From NCBI GenBank assembly GCA_036345935.2, contig JADWOT020000001.1, positions 25,437,886 to 25,501,885 of the forward strand: DNA of 64,000 nt, in the 5' to 3' direction. The DNA is from Taenia hydatigena. Its lineage: Eukaryota > Platyhelminthes > Cestoda > Cyclophyllidea > Taeniidae. Shown piece by piece: positions 50,807 to 64,000 of the stretch. The notes below the pieces were generated by a model. It was given only the letters and a program-made list of their open reading frames with translations, made no database searches and was not told the origin of the DNA. Each line of letters begins with the position of its first letter. The stretch's first letter is position 1. A program made the translations under genes and the position numbers.

Positions 50807-52339
50807 ATGTTGGTATTCTGCGAATGCAAAGACATTTCTGCAGATTTAAGTATTTCTTGCACTACAACTCTAAAGCCGCAGATCTCCAACGGGCTCCAAG
50901 CGTTTCGATGGATACAATCGTATGCCTTATCACTCTTGGTCAATCTTCTGCTCCCCTCTGATTCATTTCTCCGCACCCACCACTGGCAATCCATTCAGCT
51001 CCCATCAGCCGCTTATTGTTGCGATTATGTTTTCATGTGTTCAACTCCAATCAAGCCCCACTGGAATTTATTTTGCAATTATTAACCACACCATTTGCAG
51101 CAGACAGTCGGCATTACGATTTTACCTTCGTCGTTCAAACCTTTAAAGTATCTCTCGTGCTGTCGTCTGACCCATCGCAGTTCTGAGCCATCGGTAAGAC
51201 TCAACAAATCCCTTGCCACTTGGTAGAGTATAAACATTGGCAAGGCCCTAAAGAAAATGTGACTGAGTTTCGAAGACTCTATTGTGATCCGCTAACTAGG
51301 TGTTGCATTTGACTAAGTGTATCGCAAGAAGCATCCATGCATTCACGCATAAGTGGTTTTGATGCAATTGCCAAATTCTAATTATGATAATTAAGTTAAT
51401 TGATGCGCAACCCAAAGCACGTTAGACTGTGCATGATTTGGCCATACAGTCTTGTTGGCCTACATGCAGTTCTTATTTGAAAATATCTATCAGCATTTTG
51501 CGTAAATTAGGCGGAACCTTCTTGCTACAGCGTTTAGTCTCTTATATTCAGGTCTACCGTTTCGTGACTTCGTTGACAAAGAGTCCAAAGTCCTGAAAGA
51601 ACAAAGAAGTTAGCGCTAATGATAATGACTGAAGCAGATATTTGTTGATGCACTTTTTTCGTCGCAGCATATTTTGGGGTTTATTCATGCTATTACCTGA
51701 TCTATCGCACGTTACATCTCTGGATACACAGCAACAGCTCACCTCTTACTCTTTTGAGCAACACAGTAGCAGCAGATCCAATGTTAAACGAGAATGTCCA
51801 AGGCAAAAGTGGAAGCTCATTATAGCCAACAAGACCTTCAGATCCGCTTTACAATGCATAACAACAAGGATGCAATTTTCGATGCCTGGGCGCAACACCA
51901 GGTCGGCCATACCAACTCATGGATCCAAAACCGGGTATGTTTTGGCTTGCATGTGCAGGTGTCATGAGCTGTAGACGCAGCGCATTTCATAGTGCACGAA
52001 GAGTGAATCAAACACCTTTAGAATCCATCCATCGAGAGGGTGAAAATCAGGACGATTACTTGGATGCAAATGCACATGATGGGTGAGGGCTTGACCTCAT
52101 CCTCGTCATTTGGTGCCGTAGCCAATCGTCCTGCAATTGCAACGCATTCCAACGTCATCGTAGTCTTCCTCCTCCTACCATGCGATGAGACGAATTCCGT
52201 GCATTCATTTGACATTGAAGGATCATCCCTTCATTTATTCCGTCCTACCAAGGAGACGGCGTTTAAAAATGCATGCTGCTTGATGACTCCATCCCAGCCT
52301 TGCTTGTCCCAATTTACACAACTTGTTGGTGAAGAGGCG

Positions 52340-55300
52340 GGCGTTTGCTCAGATCATTCTCGTAAAACCAATCCGATCGAAGTGATCAAGTCGTGATGTC
52401 TGGCCCTAAAACCAACCTAGAATGGTAGTGCTGGCATTATGCAGAACATGCAGCAAGTGGATGCGATGAAAGTAGCCTGTCTAGCCTTCCGACTTCTATT
52501 AGCTTCTCTTGCAAATTTACTTAAGCTACGATGAGTAGACCAACACGCATTGACTCATGACAAATTTGTTGATGTGGAGTTGGAATATTGACGAATTAAG
52601 ACAAAGCCAATGATTATCACGAAAGCAGATGTTATAAGATGTCTTTGAATGGTCACATGAAAACTCTCCTAATGCTTTGATCTAAGCTAATGACTGGTGA
52701 GCTGTTGTGCTTGATACGGGTATGTGAACTAGGATTGATCATATGACGGGTTCAAAGTAACTTTAAGAAGTTGGCGACAATGAAATCACATTTTAGCTAG
52801 CTGGCTTAATCAACGGCTTTGACATTTATGGCAGAGCGCAATAGGACTAGATTAGAGAAATATGAAAATTAGAATTTTCGGAGAAAAGCAGTTGGTAGAG
52901 GTTGACAGCTCTGTAGGGTACAGAGGAATGCGAAAAATGGAGGTTAGAAATTGACAAAGAAAAGCAAGATGAGGCAGGCACTGTAATCATCGAAGCTATC
53001 AAAGACTGAAGCATGATCTGGTCAGTGTGAAAATGCCGCCGAAATCATTTGTCATTTGGTTAAGTGAGGTAAGATAGAAGGAATGGGATCTGTGGCACAC
53101 GTCAACCAATTAACCACACCGCGTGTAAGACTTTGGGAGGTGTCGCCTCCAACCCATTCACTTGATGAGAACGAGTGGATGGCTGTCCTGCAATTTCACT
53201 CTCCATGGGGTTAAGATGCATCAAAACGTAGCATAACTGCTTGGCAATGATGTGACGAAGAGAAATGCCAAAATGGCTAATGACAGGAACTTGTTAGAAC
53301 GGCGCAAGGAGGAATGAATAAGTAGGCCTGTGAATGTGAATGAGTAAAATTAACAAGGAACAGCATTTTAATGCTCTTACCGAGGCGAGTGACAAATAAA
53401 CTGCAATGGTTCCTTCGACATCCTCATAGCAACTCGAAACAGTACCACGTGCAGAACATCAAATTCCCATTGGCATTAGTTCTTGTGCATTGTCCCTGTA
53501 CAACGTGTTTGTAAAAAATACAGACACTCAGACGCAAAGTGAAAATAACACTTGCTGCTATGGCGGAATAGCCCAAATTATTTGGCCTGAAATCGCATGA
53601 TATGGGCATGGACGGTATGCGGATTAAACGAAGGCGGTGGCACGTGCCACTGAGTCTGCGATGCAAATCTATTACTGCATGTAGCTTCTCCGAGTTGGGT
53701 GTTTTTCGGTTTGCTAACAGCATTTGGTCACCACGCTCATGAATTTAACACTTTTGAGAGTGTTTGCTCGTTTTTGAAGTCGTAGGTGCATTTTAACGGG
53801 CACACAAATGTCCAGGCATGTCTTGGGGAGATTGGTAGCCGTGTTAGCTGATGGCCACCATAATTATGCGGAGGGAGAACGGAATATTTTGGCAGATGGA
53901 TGATCACGCTGTGCAATTTTGTGCAAGCTACAATGTGCTTTGCATTGTCAAAAAACTCGCTTCGATTTACCTTTATTACAATCTTGTGCTGGCTTTAGAA
54001 CCACTTATTCCATGAGTATGTGGATGCTTGCAACGATTTGCTTTGTTAAATTGGCGCCACAGAATAGGCTTCTACCACAAAGTGTCATATTTTGTATCAA
54101 ATATTTTCCAACGTTTTTGCCTTACTGAGTGACAGGAGAGCCGGTATCGTGCACCCACAGCTCTAAGGTGTGGTGGATCATATGAGACTTAAAAGAAACT
54201 TCAAAGATCACTACGACGAAAACAAAATCACACGACTAAGTCCTCGTTTATGTGAACAACCTATAATTCTGTTAGTAAGAGCTCAGCAGGACTAAATTTG
54301 AGGGATATACACGAATGAGTACTTGATAGAAGCTCATGCTTTCCAAGCGTGGGCCATAAAATTAAAGCGAAGCATCAAGTGCTATGTCACAGAATTAGTG
54401 CATGGGCCGTGTGCGGAATAAACAAATGCGCTGAGAAACAGATCTATCGCTGCATGTGACCTTTCCTAGTCGTGCGACTTTCAGTTTGGCAACAGCATTT
54501 GAGCAGCTGCTTCAGGCAAGTTAATGCCTTAGATAGTTTTCGGAGTCTGGTGCATAATTTGCCAGGCCAACAAATGTCCTGACATGGTTGAGGGAGATTG
54601 AACGCTGTCTCAATTAAATTTCACCGAATGCTCGCAAAATGCTCATGGGAAATTTCAACAAAAGGATTCTAATACCATGTTATTTGGTAGAAAACCTAAT
54701 GTGCTAGAGGTTGTGCACCAATATACCTTCTTGCATCTTCCTTGTTATTTTTTTGTTCTGTGAATGTGTAAATGCTGATTACAATAAATCCAATCAACTG
54801 TGGCACCTAATTAGCGCGATGGAATTAATTCTTTTGCAAGGAATCGTGCCTTTACATCAGATCTTCCCCAATATTCTACTTTGGCGAGTGATGGGGGCTG
54901 CTTTTGTGTACCTTAATCTCCATACTTTGTCGGATCATATGAAGGCTGAAAGAAGCTTCAGAGAAAACCATGGCGAAAAGTGGGTCACACCGCTCAGTCG
55001 CTTTTTCAGCAAACAATGGTAACTTCTGCAAGAAAGGGCTTAACAGGGCTGGATGTTGGGAATACGCACAAATAAGTATTTGATAGTCGTAGACTATGCA
55101 AACGGAATCACATGAAGGTTTCAGTGTGTCTAAGAATGGTAACAAAATATATAGTGCAGAGCTAAGCCTTTAAGGAGCGTAGCAAGAGTGTCATTATAGA
55201 TTTAGCGCTAGTTTTTTGTAATTTTGTAATTAGAACAATATGCTAAGCACGCAACTTGCTATTCCTACTTTTATAAGTTCTAACAAAGCATTTAGAATGT

Positions 55301-57290
55301 AAGTAGGCTTCCCATTAGAAAAGTATTAAAAAAATTAAAGGTTAAGATGCGAATAAAACTTTATGGACCGCAACTGTCAAAAAGGAATTACAATGCTTTC
55401 GCTAAAACGAGTGGCAGACGACCTGCGATAGACCATATGAGAGTCTCAGTTCCATTTTACAGAATGTTGCGGTGCAGCATGGCGGTCCTACTAGCATTAG
55501 CTCGCGCTCATTGTTCTAACAATAATACATTGAAGTTGACTTTTATCCCTTAATCTTACATGCAAGCAAAACATTCTTCGTCTCCTGAATTACTAAGGCT
55601 GGGCAATTAGTAGAACGTCTAATCCAATTTGGAGCATGGTTGATGTCAGAGGGCGAAATGAGATGGAATGAGTCTTGTTTATTTATTTCTGGGAATCTGA
55701 TTGCAGCGGTCATGGCCTTGCCTTTGGGACAGTAGATTCTAATATATGATAATTATGATTTCAGCAGATCGAGCTCGAAGTCATTGGCATAGTTGAGTTT
55801 AATGGCCCTCATTAAATCGCTTTAAGAGAAAAGAATTCTATGGACTAAATTTTACTAGCATGACTGTCCCAGAAGTTTGGTAAGGCTTTAACTCGCCAAC
55901 AGCCAAAGAATTACTAAGTGTGTTTTCTCAACGATTGTATGGGAGACAAAAGTTTACGAATGAGGTCTGTCTAATTAATGGAATTGAAAATAATAGCAAG
56001 TTCTGAGTTGAAGCAACCTTGTAATAGGCCAATGTCAAAGACCAAATCACTAAGATATAGTTTGAGCATTTTAAAAGACAACCTGTCATAGCACCTTTAT
56101 TTTACGTGCTGCACATCGGAGTAAAGGTGAGAGAGAGTAGAGAACTTCCATTCATAGTCTAACCTACATGTTCTTCTAGGCCTAGTCGTTTCAAACAGCG
56201 TCTTTCGTCCTTCTCGATTTGAGCATACGAAGCTTACGTATCCGTATCTGGAGCTAAAGTTTGGAGCGAACGTGGCTAGAGCTCTTTTGACCGCATTTCC
56301 CAAGGTTCTATGCGTTCTTTGTTAGGTGCGTTCTTTCCAAGCCGAAGAATATGACCTGCCACTTTTCATTCTCCTCCTGTTATTCAATCCACTTTTCGCC
56401 ATACGTCCAACGGACGGCACAACTGTCCAACGCAAAAGCAATATCTTCACATTTCAGCTTAATCATGCTTATTTTATAATGGCATTCAAAATCAGTTGTT
56501 AATGATGATTTATATGCGCAATTATTGTTGCAGTGTCAGGCGCACTGCAATGGGTCATGACATTATAAAAATTCACTCCAAAAGGTATCACGGCAGGAAA
56601 TTAGGAACTAAATTTCCTTAGTTCACGTGCATCATTCTGGAACAATTAGTCCCGGAAAATGCTGCGGATCAGGAACGACACATGCCAATACTAAGTAGCA
56701 TGGTCTGGTAATTCAGGTTTATTCTAAATTGCATGGCATGAGTGGAAATGAAGTGCGGCTTGAAAGAAGAGGGGAATACGTGCCAGACACTAGAAAGCGT
56801 TCTTACATGTGATATTTCTCAGTCGTGTGATGCTTTGTTAGGTTGGCTACATCTGGCCTCCTGACTGGTGCGATTTAACGCCAAGAGACTTGTTTGAGCT
56901 TATGAAGATATTAGGTTTTTGTGGAAGGACCTCACGATCAACCAGACCTAAATGCAGAAAACTAAATTCTGTAACAAATGAACTCTACCACCTTACATGC
57001 AGGACTTTGGAAACCAAGGATATTTGATGTATTGCCATGATAAGCTTGTATTTCTAGTCTAAAGTGCATCGTCCATGAAAATGGAGATGCCTTTTCCATG
57101 CGCTTGCCCAGATGTGATACCCATCTAGCACACGAAGAATTTATCCTTTGCCAAATGGAATCATGTTATACACAGAACCCGCTCAGGAGTTTTCGCTGAA
57201 AGGAGAGACACGTGAATCGTAGTTGTTGTGCTATGGCTACTGATGCATCCTATGATGGGTACAAAGTGACTTCTAGGAGGTCAATAGTGC
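52340..57290. repeat. Array of degenerate units in right arm
   Basis: Mirror of 28690-33640 in the left arm, carrying the same set of core motifs in reverse complement. It adds no independent evidence for the unit beyond the left-arm copy, because the arms are almost identical. Confidence 0.6.
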
Positions 57291-60200
57291 ATAAATTCAC
57301 ACCATACACTCTCCGCTTCAACCCTTTTATTTTTATTTATAGATTTCGTTTGCTAAGATCATGAGAACCTACTTTAGCATAGATTATGAAATTTCTCATT
57401 TTTCTTTACTGCCGTCAACCGCGCCTTTGCTGTTGATAGAGAATTACTGCTTTTCGTTAAATTTTGTTTATTTGATGCTTTATTTGTACTGTGAAATGTT
57501 TGCATCGAGGTGATGCGGATGACACGTTAATTTGTATTAGTGCTCCGAGAAAGAGAATGGCGTGGTCATATCTTTACCCTTGGAAGATTAGCTGCAGCGG
57601 CATAGCCGTGATGCGCATATCAGTCCTCGTGCAGATCACCTTAGTAATTGCAGCTAGGTAAACTGCCTTCGTATCTGCTGGAGTAAGATGGCCTTTCGAA
57701 CAAGAGCGTAATTGGCATAAACTTTCAACGAAGTTATATGAGCATCTTTTGGGTGTTATCAAATTATTCAGGAGTTTGGATAGGTTCGGCAACTAATTAA
57801 TTAATTTGCGAGCTTGTTACTGCGAGCATACTTAGGGCATGTGGAGTCTAGCAGTGGTCCCTGTGGTGAATTGCGCACCTACGAGGCAATCCTGCCCAAG
57901 TGATTAAAGTAGGTGTCATTTGGGTTATGGTTGGAACAAAGACAGGCTCGCGTGCCTTGTAACAGGCTCCCTGGGTCAAAAACTACTTAGCTAACAGCCA
58001 ATGAGGAGGAACGAACCAGTGGTAGGGAATGCTTGCTATTCACACTTACCATAATCTCTCTAGCTGATTGGGATGCAAGCTAAGTTCTTTGTTTCCTGCA
58101 TTATCGAAATGCATCTAAAATACAGTTCTCATCTAGGCCATCAATCAGGTTTATAAATGAAGATTATTCTCAGCAAAATATGATACACCAGACTTTAAGC
58201 AACTTACGATCAGAGCCAAACTAAACACTTAAGCCCCTGACAAGTTATCAGATCTGCTGCCGCAGTTTTCCGCAATGTATTTACACGGCTCGACAACTAG
58301 TTGAGACTTGCCTTAGATCATTTCCCTTCCTTCATGCCTCCCTTAACCAAACACCAAATGATTCAAGTGACGTTTAAATGCCGACCAGATCCAGCTTTAG
58401 TCTCTGGGATGCTCTAGTATTTACAATACTTATTCGTACCATCCTGAGTCAAGTTGTAACTTATATTTGTTTGCATTTCTTCCTATCCTACAAGGAGCAA
58501 AACATTTATCCTCGAGCGACTACGGATCTCCACGAATTTGAATATCTGCATTCCTTCTTTGAAGTAGCATAACTGTCCAAACTTTGCTGCATAGGTGATG
58601 CACAAATGCTAGTTACAATAAATAACCGCATTTTTAGGCTTTCATCTTGATGCATTATTCTAACAGATAAGACAATTTTCCACTTCCTGAGCCAAAAATG
58701 AGGAGTGCTAAGGACTGTTGTACGCTTGTTAATTATTTAGTTAATGGATGAGGTCAGGGGCGCGTCTCGAAAGGAAACAGACTTTATCCACTGGCAAGGG
58801 TAAGAGGCGGAGTCCACTGTTCACCACTGCCCATTTTCGTTAGGAGGCTCTTGAAACCTCTGTTTGATGGCACGTTTGATTCGTTTAAGGCCTCTGTTCT
58901 TCTTCTAATTTGCAAATCATAACAGTCCTATCTCTTGGAAAGTTGTAAAAAGTATTAAAATATCTTAAAGCTAACATTATTTATGTGACTTTCAACAGTC
59001 CTTTCCCTTCCACATTATGTGCATTGTACGAATCGGTTCAATTTGCTTAGAGGGAGCGATTAAAATAGCAGGCTGCAATATGGACATACTTGCTGACTAT
59101 GCACTAATTAACACAGAACCATCCGTAAAGGAGCGAACTTTGTACTGCAGTTCTGCATGAAGTCATCAAAGTTTCGCGTTTCATTGTGCAGCCCACCCTC
59201 TTCGATCACATTACAATCAGATATACCACAACATGGCTCTTAGTGCTAATTTACCATTCAGAGACAAAGGTCTAAAAGGTTAATACTCTCCGATCAGGCA
59301 GAGATCGCCCACTGTGGGTGTTGGAATGGCAGAGAAGTAAAAAACTTATCCATTCCAGCGCTCCACACCTCCGTCAAATTGTTAAGTAAAATGCCTAGCT
59401 AAACAGAACATTATGCCTCCTTTTAAAATCAAAATGTCATGTGCAAAATGAAAGGGGCGAGACAGCACACTGCTGTAGCAGGCAAACCTGTAAATTCAAA
59501 GGCAAGAATAGGACCAGTACATAAATCAGCGATGAGTGGACGCGAATCGTTCTAGTTCAAGCAGTGCAACTACTTGAAGAACACTCATGTCATTAATGTA
59601 ACTCAATTTAGTGCAAAGTGTTGCAGTGTTAGTAACAAGTGCTCGGTTTTAATAATTTTAGCAGCAATATAATTAATGATGATTTTAAGATATGCAGTGT
59701 GCACTGGCATGAGCGCATTGACCAATGGTTGAGGGATCAAGAGTTAGTCGTCTTTAAGTAGGGCACCTTTTAGTGCTGAAACCGCAAAATACTAACTTAG
59801 TATTGCGTGTTCTATTGCACGCTAAGCGGATAGGCTCCATGTCGCTGCCTCAAAAAGATTTGATGCCTTAGCGATCTTGTGAGCAGCTCTGAGACACACC
59901 GAGATATCTTCAATGACAGAGTCTGCTTGAATGCCATATGTGCATGACTGACAAAGGAGCTATATGCCGACTAGGGACAGACGACATAGAGAGCAGTTGA
60001 CAGTGACGCAAAAAGGCAGTTTGCTCATAACGAGTCGGTCCGTAATAAAGGCAAGTAATAGAATCTTATTCATGCGCAGTTAACGTCAAAACTTTTAGTG
60101 GGGAAAGTGTCCTTCTTAAGCAACAATGCACTGTAGGGCCTCATGCCTCATAATGAATGCCGCACAACTTAGCTTTGAGGGCGCTTGTACTCAAGCCTTT

Positions 60201-62780
60201 ATGAAAAAAGGAAAAGGTACGTCGCATTTTCTCATTTTTCAGCTGTGCATTATGAATTGAGCATTACTTTATGTTTTGTTGCGAAAATGCAGACAGAAAA
60301 CTAGTGAAGTACAATGCTGCATAGCAGCTGGCATCTTTATGGAATTCTATGTGTCCGCCTTGCTCTTACTAATGGTGTGGCTGCTCTTGCCCTTGCACAC
60401 AAATCAGGTTAATCTATTTAAGTTGCGGAATATCCCTTTAACTAAGTGATTACAAATGAGGTTTCGTTAATTTTTGCTATTTGTGCCAAGACAATGTGAG
60501 TCACACTGGATTCAAGCACCTTCTGACCACTACAGGGTGAAATGGAGCTTTAGAGTAGCTCGGAATTAAGGATGAGGTAAACAGAGGTGAGGCTAATGCA
60601 ACTGCTACTTGCAGTTGGTTTGACGAATACCTGTGAGGCAACTCCATGCCGACAAGCATTGCCTACATAACGGATGTTTCTTAAAATCCACTGAATTAGC
60701 TTCCCTTTGACTAAAAATGGAATCAAGGACATTTGAAGCGGCCAAACCATGTAGATGTGCAAAACTCGGAAGCATAAATGCCTAACGTGGGTTTGATTAG
60801 CCCTTGTTCTTGCATATAAGGCTGCTGAACTTCTTCATTTGCTCACCTGTCGAGCTATAGAAATAGCTATCCTGCACAAATTTTCAATCAAACCTTTCCC
60901 TTTGTCATTGCAATATCATGAATCAACCACTTTACCAGTAGCTTTGTAAGCCTTTCACTCATGCATTCAATCGATACCTTCTTGCCACCTACGTTTATCC
61001 AATTGCTCAACTACCTCCTGTATATCCATTTCAGTTGCATGTAATCGCCTCATATCTATCGTGTACTCATTCATCTAGCTCTCAAGCCATTTAGCAATCC
61101 GTTCCAGGTCCTATCGTCCACAATCTATCCGTGTGTTGCGCAACAAAGTTTGCTATTACTGCATAAGCTGACCCACAGCTCACGCACTATGCATGGGGGC
61201 CGAAGCAAAGTCTGTCTATAATTTTTCCGCGATTCCCGATCTATTCCCTCACAGCTGTACAAATAGCTACTTTAAAGCTCTTATCAGGGGCAATGCCGTT
61301 AAAACTAGAAAACGTGATTGCTACATATGCTCAGGTAGTGTGTAGTGTGATAAGGGGTCCTAAATGAATTACTTCTCAGCGATAACGCGATTACCAAGCA
61401 TTAACCGAATGGGGTGAATTAGCAGCAGTTTTATTTAATTTGTATCTTTATTTAATGATGAATTCTCATCCTTAGCCAATCCATCTTCTCTTGGTCAGCA
61501 TCTCCAAGCGAAATGTTTCATTTGGAACTGTATCCATCAATGCAGCTGCAACTTAGTTTATCGCCTCTACTGACTATGCATCACTAGTTCAGCTTGGAAG
61601 CATAACAATTGTTTTCATGCCTCTCACTCCGCATTTGCGTAAGAGACGACCCAGTCCTATGACCATGACTTCTCGCAATTGAAGTAAATCATCTAGCCTC
61701 TGTTGATAAGTTTGTTCTCGGCCTAAATATTTGATAGATCGTAGTGTTGTTAATGAATGCCATCTTGCACTGAGGTGGGTCGCCGCTACCATCGCCTCCA
61801 AAGAGACACTTTGTCATTGTTCCAACATCCTGCGCTGACGCTCTTGGTGGCGAAATCGCTGTTACCTAGTTTTAACCTGTAAGAAAATTGATTAGCTACA
61901 CACAAACTGACTTTAGTGATTTGAAAGACTCAAATAGCAAGTAAATGGCTCGCTATAGACCTCTAGTGGGGACTAACCTCTGTCTTCTTTTGTTGCGCTT
62001 CGTCAGAAATCGAGTAGCAGCAACAACACAACTAATCTGCAATCTTTAGCGGATGTCCCGATTCGCTGCAGATTATGTCCCATCCTTAGTGGTCTTCATA
62101 GTGTAGATGGAGAGACTCTCAAAATGGTTTTCTCGACAGACGTGAATAAGCGCATCGCGTTGTGGGCTAGGCCAAGTTTGCTTTATGTAGAGTTCTGAAC
62201 GCACGCAATTTCTGCTGCCTTCTTCTATGGGGCAGTCAATTAGGAGAAGACCAGTTTGGAAAGTAGAAGAATTGTAACCTGTTAGGTGATTTAAAATTAA
62301 CAAAGTCATCACGATCCATAACCCACGGCTCATATGTGCTAGCAAATTATTTGACACATTCGCATTTTTACGCAAAGAGGAGTTTAAATTTGACGCGTTG
62401 AAATTTCAATGGGCCAGCTACTGAGGAACCAACCGGTAGAACTAAACAAACCAGGAATTTATGTGCATTGCGTTCCTTGCATACTAGCAGTAGAAGTGTG
62501 AGAGCAGTGAAACCTTATCAATGAGAGCCTCGCAGCATTCAAAACACTGATGCTTAACTGCGACGCGCTAGGATTCCCGACAATACGCCACAGACATATA
62601 TTGTGCTGCATTAATCCGCAAGGTTGTGTCGCCCCATCCTCCAATTATGTGTACGATTACACACATTTCACGGACCTCGTTAGGCATCATGACGCAGTTT
62701 AGGCCGCGCATTTGTTACCACGCCGCTATTTATTTAACCGTAGCTTCAGTCAATCACAATGCGCAGCTTTTCTCACCTGC

Positions 62781-64000
62781 TTCTTAGACTAGAGAAGCAT
62801 TGCATGACTAGTGTGAGATTAGCTGGCGGAGAGCGAATGGGGAATGTGGAGTCTAATGATTGTACCAGTGGTGATGTGCGCACCTGGAAATTTACCCGAA
62901 CTCAGTGGATAATGATGGGGTCAATTGTGTATTTTTTTCTTCAAAAATAAGAAACGCCGCATGCAGACTAAAGTGAATGCCACAAGCAAGCCGGGGTGGT
63001 AGAGGGCTACTGCTCTGCAGCTGGACATGTGGTCAGGCTGACTTCCTTGCGTGCTTCGATGATTGGGATTCAAATGCTAGGATTCCACAGGCCTTTATGC
63101 CGCAAGTAATTTAAACTTTAATTTAAGAGCCAACACTATCATAATTGCAATTGGCATTCCTTAAATTAATGAGCTATGGCTCTCAAATGCCAAGCTTTCA
63201 CATGAAATCGACTCTAGATCTTTTACAAATCTTTTGCGAATTATCTGTCGAAAAGAAAGCGAAGACTTGAGCCTCCGACACTTTGCAGTGACCATGGCAA
63301 ATCCTTCTGAATAATGCGACTTCCTTATTCTTACATAGTTTTAGCATTAAATCAATTTAGCGAGATGGTTGCTGCGCACTTGGGAGAAACTTGTTCCGGG
63401 AAAGTGGAAGAGCAAAATTGCTTTTCTAGGAAGGAGGGTCACCTGAAAGGAACCAAAACACAATAAATGGGTCTACCATACGTTTGGTAACAACACAGTT
63501 TTCTTTAGTTCATAGTCTTAAATTTGCTTAGGAAATGCGAAAAGACAAAATCGTATAACCCAGGTGGGGCTATGCTCCTGCATTGGCATTGGACATTGTG
63601 GGTGGATAAATGTGCTGAAGGACTAACCATTTATAAATGGATTATCATAGGTACATTTTGTGATGCACGAACGGAATTATACAAGTCTCTATTGCAAGGA
63701 AAGATTTCGTTATTTGCAGTGCTTCGGAGAAAACTGCAGCTGCTAGAACACTTGATGAAAGAAGTATTCGAGGTGGTTTCCTTTAGTCCCTACCGTTTAG
63801 GGGTGGGGAATCTCAAAGAGAAGTGCATTTTCTGAGGACTTGCATTTAGCCTATCAAGTGACGCTTAACAACCCTAGGACGGTTGTAAGTGCATTTAGAA
63901 GACCAGTATAGCACATGATTTGGGTACTCAAAGATCACGACATCACCACACAGCACGCTGATATTTGAATACTAATCTGACCTGGTAAGCGAATCTCGCC
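62781..64000 (+). repeat. Triplicated segment, right-arm copy (cut by window end)
   Basis: Plus-orientation match to spacer 41840 onward, and complement of 23184-21965 in the left arm. The 103-codon frame at 63524-63835 is intact here, as in the left arm. Confidence 0.9.

Larger units (their letters stand above)
50807..64000 (-). repeat. Giant palindrome, right arm (continues past window)
   Basis: Reverse-complement mirror of 21965-35170. The match is still perfect at base 64000, so the true arm is longer than 13.2 kb. Small differences from the left arm (single substitutions, a 12-base indel opposite 24802-24814, one-base indels near 55330 and elsewhere) show the arms are not an exact computer-made copy. 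Like the left arm it has no recognised gene. Its content is: degenerate-unit array (about 52340-57290), gene-free stretch (57290-62780), and triplicated segment (62781-64000). Confidence 0.97.

Noticed and set aside
50648..51085. Longest open frame in the window (145 codons, plus)
   Set aside because: It crosses the arm boundary at 50807, so its first third is spacer DNA and the rest is arm DNA. The mirror frame in the left arm has a different start. It has no recognised domain.
1..64000. Transposase, reverse transcriptase, CRISPR, tRNA or rRNA genes
   Set aside because: None of the translated frames shows recognisable mobile-element motifs. No regular short repeat-spacer array, rRNA or tRNA was recognised by reading.

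Overview
The window looks like eukaryotic, intron-containing DNA from a taeniid tapeworm (Taenia, Hydatigera or Echinococcus; I cannot tell which). The base composition is moderately AT-rich. No bacterial-style gene packing, rRNA or recognisable tRNA is seen. The only recognisable genes are two copies of a taeniid oncosphere-antigen-type gene (EG95/45W/TSOL16-like). Each has a short exon for a signal peptide, a phase-1 intron, and an exon for one fibronectin type III (FnIII) domain. A hydrophobic C-terminal segment lies in the exon read-through or further downstream. All identity values below are estimates by eye.

Layout. Positions 1-3050 hold antigen copy 1 (plus strand), a pseudogene with a one-base frameshift and an in-frame stop. 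Positions 3051-21964 hold no supportable gene. This stretch is a patchwork of diverged duplicated blocks: 4461-9320 recurs in the spacer, 9.4-11.7 kb resembles 13.2-15.4 kb, 12.03-12.6 kb is inverted at 20.42-20.98 kb, and 17.7-20.4 kb resembles 29.5-31.1 kb. From 21965 to 35170 runs the left arm of a very large, near-perfect palindrome. Its mirror is 50807-64000, and it continues beyond the right edge of the window. The arms are at least 13.2 kb each, look about 99% identical, and flank a 15.6 kb spacer.

The spacer (35171-50806) is largely built of older, diverged copies of sequence found to the left. 35181-40830 is a direct copy of 4461-9320. 41840-43616 is a third copy of the arm segment 21410-23184. 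46090-49243 is an inverted copy of 1-3050 and carries antigen copy 2 (minus strand, 48707-47795), whose exons are open and which is the best candidate for a functional gene.

At least two layers of duplication are therefore visible. The old layer (about 80-90% identity, many indels) made the two antigen loci and the shared blocks. The recent layer, or one kept similar by gene conversion, made the giant palindrome. Much of the sequence in and around the arms also contains a degenerate unit of roughly 0.5-0.95 kb with a recurring core motif. No transposase, reverse transcriptase or other mobile-element protein was recognised. Most short open frames in the window appear to be chance frames. Those in the arms occur twice only because the arms are mirrored.
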